DNA of 7,680 bases from Clostridiaceae bacterium (GTDB lineage: Bacteria; Bacillota; Clostridia; Saccharofermentanales; DTU023). The translations under genes were made by a program, and so were the position numbers. Shown here in pieces: positions 5,578-7,680 of the stretch. Under the pieces are notes generated by a model, which saw only the letters and a program-made list of their open reading frames with translations, was not told where the DNA came from and did no database searches. Location of the stretch: assembly GCA_012798865.1 (NCBI GenBank), contig JAAZMK010000063.1:1-7680 (forward strand). Direction: 5' to 3'. How positions within the stretch are numbered: the stretch's first letter is position 1; every line of letters begins with the position of its first letter.

Positions 5578-6888
5578 TTAGCCGAGTCTTCCTTTAAAAT
5601 CTTCGTAGCCGAATCGTTTGAGCTTGACGATGTTGCCTTTTTTGTCCTGCAACATGATGGACGGGAGTGGCATCCCGTTAAACGTATTGTTCTTCACCAT
5701 CGTATAAATCGCCATATCGGTCAATACGATCCGATCACCAGGTAGCGGCGGCACGTCGAATGAATAGGTACCGATCACGTCGCCCGCCAGACAAGTCGGT
5801 CCCGCCAGCTGAATATTGTAAGGCTTGACGCCGGGCTCGACACCCTCGTACCAGACTGAGACGCTGCTGGAACGCCCAGACGAAGGCACGATAAAACACC
5901 TCGGAGTGTAAGGCATCTCCAGAACGTCGGGCATATGACAAGCCGCCGATGCATTTAGGATGGCGATAACATAGTCCGGTTTTTTGACGAGGTCAAGCAC
6001 CGATGCGACGAGCCAGCCGGCATCAAGTGCCACCGCTTCGCCGGGCTCAAGGTAAACGGTCGCTCCTGTCTCGTCCGCCGTGCGTCGAATAAGTTTAACA
6101 AGGAGGTCGAGATCGTAACCTTCTTTCGTGATGTGGTGACCGCCGCCGAAATTGATCCAAGACAGTCGCTTCGGCCAGGGACCGAAGGACTCGCGAATGG
6201 CATCGAGCGTACGCTCCAGCACGTCGGCATTCTGTTGACACAAAGAGTGGAAATGAATGCCGCTCAACCCGTCGAACCGACCTTTCTCGTAGCCGATCTT
6301 GAAATCCTCCGCCGACACGCCGAGCCTCGAATTACTGCTTGCCGCGTCATACAAATCGACTTCCACCTCCGAATAACCGGGATTGATACGCAACCCGCAT
6401 GAGATTTGGCGCCCGCCGGAGAGATTGTGTTCAAATACTTTTTCACGGAAACGTTCCCATTGCTCAAACGAGTTGAATACCATCGTGTCGACCATGCCGA
6501 GGTAGTCGTCGAATTCACGTTCATCGTAGGCAGGCGCGTAGACGTGAACTTCACAGTCCTCGCCCATCTCTTCGCGCGCAAGCCTCGCCTCGTACAATCC
6601 CGAACTCGCCGCGCCGTCCAAGTAGCGCGACAACATATCGTAAAGCGGATAGCACGCAAAAGCTTTTTGAGCGAGCAGGATCTTGCAGCTCGACATCTGT
6701 TTAACCTGTCGCAAAATGCGCGCATTCCGCTCAAGCATTGTCTCGTCGATCAAGTAGCACGGCGTCCGAAGTTCCCGCACGCGGAGCTCGGAGGGCTTGA
6801 GTTGACGTTGCGTTATGGATTCGAAAGCATCACCGACATCGTCAACATGCCCGCGTATAGGGGTATGATCATTATTTGTAATTGTCAT
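5578..6888 (-). CDS. nspC: Carboxynorspermidine/carboxyspermidine decarboxylase NspC
   Basis: NspC is a PLP-dependent, fold-type III decarboxylase that converts carboxynorspermidine to norspermidine or carboxyspermidine to spermidine, the last step of the aspartate-semialdehyde polyamine route. The alanine-racemase-like barrel begins at T42-P-C-Y-L-I-D. The PLP lysine is K75 in L-L-A-Q-K-A-F. H212-F-H214-S-L-C, G248-G-G-H-H for phosphate binding and E281-P-G-E284 follow, and A-G-P-T-C366-L-A-G-D370 supplies the active-site Cys and Asp contributed across the dimer. All expected residues are intact. The protein has 436 residues, with about 40 extra at the N-terminus compared with the usual family start. 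AGGTGA nine bases before the ATG supports this start, and no internal start has a ribosome binding site. It sits 30 bases after the dehydrogenase stop and 35 bases before the MATE gene. Confidence 0.95.
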   Translation of the reverse strand: MTITNNDHTPIRGHVDDVGDAFESITQRQLKPSELRVRELRTPCYLIDETMLERNARILRQVKQMSSCKILLAQKAFACYPLYDMLSRYLDGAASSGLYEARLAREEMGEDCEVHVYAPAYDEREFDDYLGMVDTMVFNSFEQWERFREKVFEHNLSGGRQISCGLRINPGYSEVEVDLYDAASSNSRLGVSAEDFKIGYEKGRFDGLSGIHFHSLCQQNADVLERTLDAIRESFGPWPKRLSWINFGGGHHITKEGYDLDLLVKLIRRTADETGATVYLEPGEAVALDAGWLVASVLDLVKKPDYVIAILNASAACHMPDVLEMPYTPRCFIVPSSGRSSSVSVWYEGVEPGVKPYNIQLAGPTCLAGDVIGTYSFDVPPLPGDRIVLTDMAIYTMVKNNTFNGMPLPSIMLQDKKGNIVKLKRFGYEDFKGRLG

Positions 6889-6918
6889 GGCATTATTTCA
6901 CCTAAATGCTCTTGTTCG

Positions 6919-7680
6919 TTATGGAACGAGGACGGGATTTTCATCAATAATCCAGGGCAGTCCGAATCGGTTCAAATCTTCCATGAAAGGGTCGGGATCG
7001 AGCTGTTCGACGTTCCAGACACCAGGCTTTTTCCAGAGACCGCGCAGAACGAGAGATGCCCCGATCATCGCCGGCACTCCCGTCGTATATGAAACGGCCT
7101 GCGAACCGACTTCCTCGTAGGCTTCCTGATGGTCAGCGATATTGTACACGCGCCATGTCTTGTCCTTGCCGTCTTTTTTTCCGATGAAAATACAGCCTAT
7201 ATTCGTCTTGCCGACTGTGCGCGGACCGAGCGATGCCGGATCGGGAAGAACGGCTTTCAGGAATTGAAGCGGGATAATCTCGCAACCTTCGAACATGATC
7301 GGCTCGATCGACGTCATCCCGACATTCTGCAAACAGTTCAAATGTCTGAGGTAACTCTCGCCGAACGTCATAAAGAAGCGGATGCGTCGCACGCCCGGGA
7401 TATGCTTAGCCAGCGACTCAAGCTCCTCGTGGTACAGAAGATACATGTCGCGCTCCCCTACCCCCTCGAAGTGATAGCTGCGCTTAATCTCCATCGGCTC
7501 CGTCTCGATGAAACGCCCATTTTCGTAGTAGCGACCGTTCGCCGTGACTTCGCGGATGTTGATCTCAGGGTTGAAATTCGTCGCGAAAGGATAACCGTGG
7601 TCGCCCCCGTTACAGTCGAGAATGTCGATCATGTGAATTTCGTCGAACTCATGCTTCAGCGCATAAGCAGAGAAGACACC
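6919..7680 (-). CDS. Carboxynorspermidine/carboxyspermidine dehydrogenase, 5' end outside window
   Basis: This saccharopine-dehydrogenase-family enzyme joins aspartate semialdehyde to putrescine or 1,3-diaminopropane with NADPH, giving the carboxy-polyamine that NspC decarboxylates. The frame stays open to position 7680 and continues upstream of the ATG at 7632 without a stop, reading V-F-S-A-Y-A-L-K-H-E-F before it, so the start is off the window and only the last 254 codons are here. The N-terminal Rossmann domain is therefore missing from view. The C-terminal domain is clear: G-K-T-N-I-G-C, the V-Y-N-I-A-D-H segment, G-S-Q-A-V-S-Y-T-T-G-V-P-A-M-I-G and the closing D-P-D-P-F-M-E-D-L motif with G-L-P-W, a combination I associate with this enzyme rather than with lysine-forming saccharopine dehydrogenases. 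It is the first visible gene of the leftward polyamine unit; the promoter lies beyond 7680. Confidence 0.92.
   Translation of the reverse strand, partial: GVFSAYALKHEFDEIHMIDILDCNGGDHGYPFATNFNPEINIREVTANGRYYENGRFIETEPMEIKRSYHFEGVGERDMYLLYHEELESLAKHIPGVRRIRFFMTFGESYLRHLNCLQNVGMTSIEPIMFEGCEIIPLQFLKAVLPDPASLGPRTVGKTNIGCIFIGKKDGKDKTWRVYNIADHQEAYEEVGSQAVSYTTGVPAMIGASLVLRGLWKKPGVWNVEQLDPDPFMEDLNRFGLPWIIDENPVLVP

Noticed and set aside
6406..7092. Rightward 228-codon reading frame
   Set aside because: It lies antisense to nspC and the end of the dehydrogenase, both of which have intact catalytic motifs. Its translation has no recognisable domain and reflects the high-GC third positions of the real genes.

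Overview
The window looks like chromosomal DNA of a Firmicutes-type (Bacillota) bacterium of moderate GC content. The basis is the purine-rich Shine-Dalgarno sequences (for example AAAGGAGG before the leftmost gene), standard-code stops and tightly packed housekeeping genes. I cannot name the genus. No rRNA, tRNA, CRISPR array, insertion sequence or phage gene is visible, and no stretch longer than about 260 bases lacks a gene.

Left part (1-1578). The first seven codons of a leftward gene run off the left edge behind a very strong ribosome binding site. A 258-base divergent spacer follows, with a candidate promoter and inverted repeats that could form competing stems. Then come the rightward tRNA adenosine deaminase gene tadA and a 1-acylglycerol-3-phosphate acyltransferase of the PlsC family.

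Middle part (1550-4159). The leftward GTPase gene hflX overlaps the 3' end of plsC by 29 bases. hflX and a rightward XRE-type helix-turn-helix gene diverge from a short spacer that is dense in palindromes and holds candidate back-to-back promoters. The HTH reading frame runs 197 bases antisense into a leftward gene of unknown function, so the true end of one of them is in question. Upstream of that unknown gene, a 235-base spacer holds several perfect inverted repeats and may be a structured RNA or regulatory region.

Right part (4160-7680). Three leftward genes with 30- and 35-base gaps form a probable operon, transcribed in the order carboxy(nor)spermidine dehydrogenase (its start lies outside the window), carboxynorspermidine decarboxylase nspC, then a MATE-family efflux transporter. 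The first two make spermidine or norspermidine by the aspartate-semialdehyde route, which does not use S-adenosylmethionine. The MATE transporter in the same unit suggests export of a polyamine or related amine, but that link is inference from position only.
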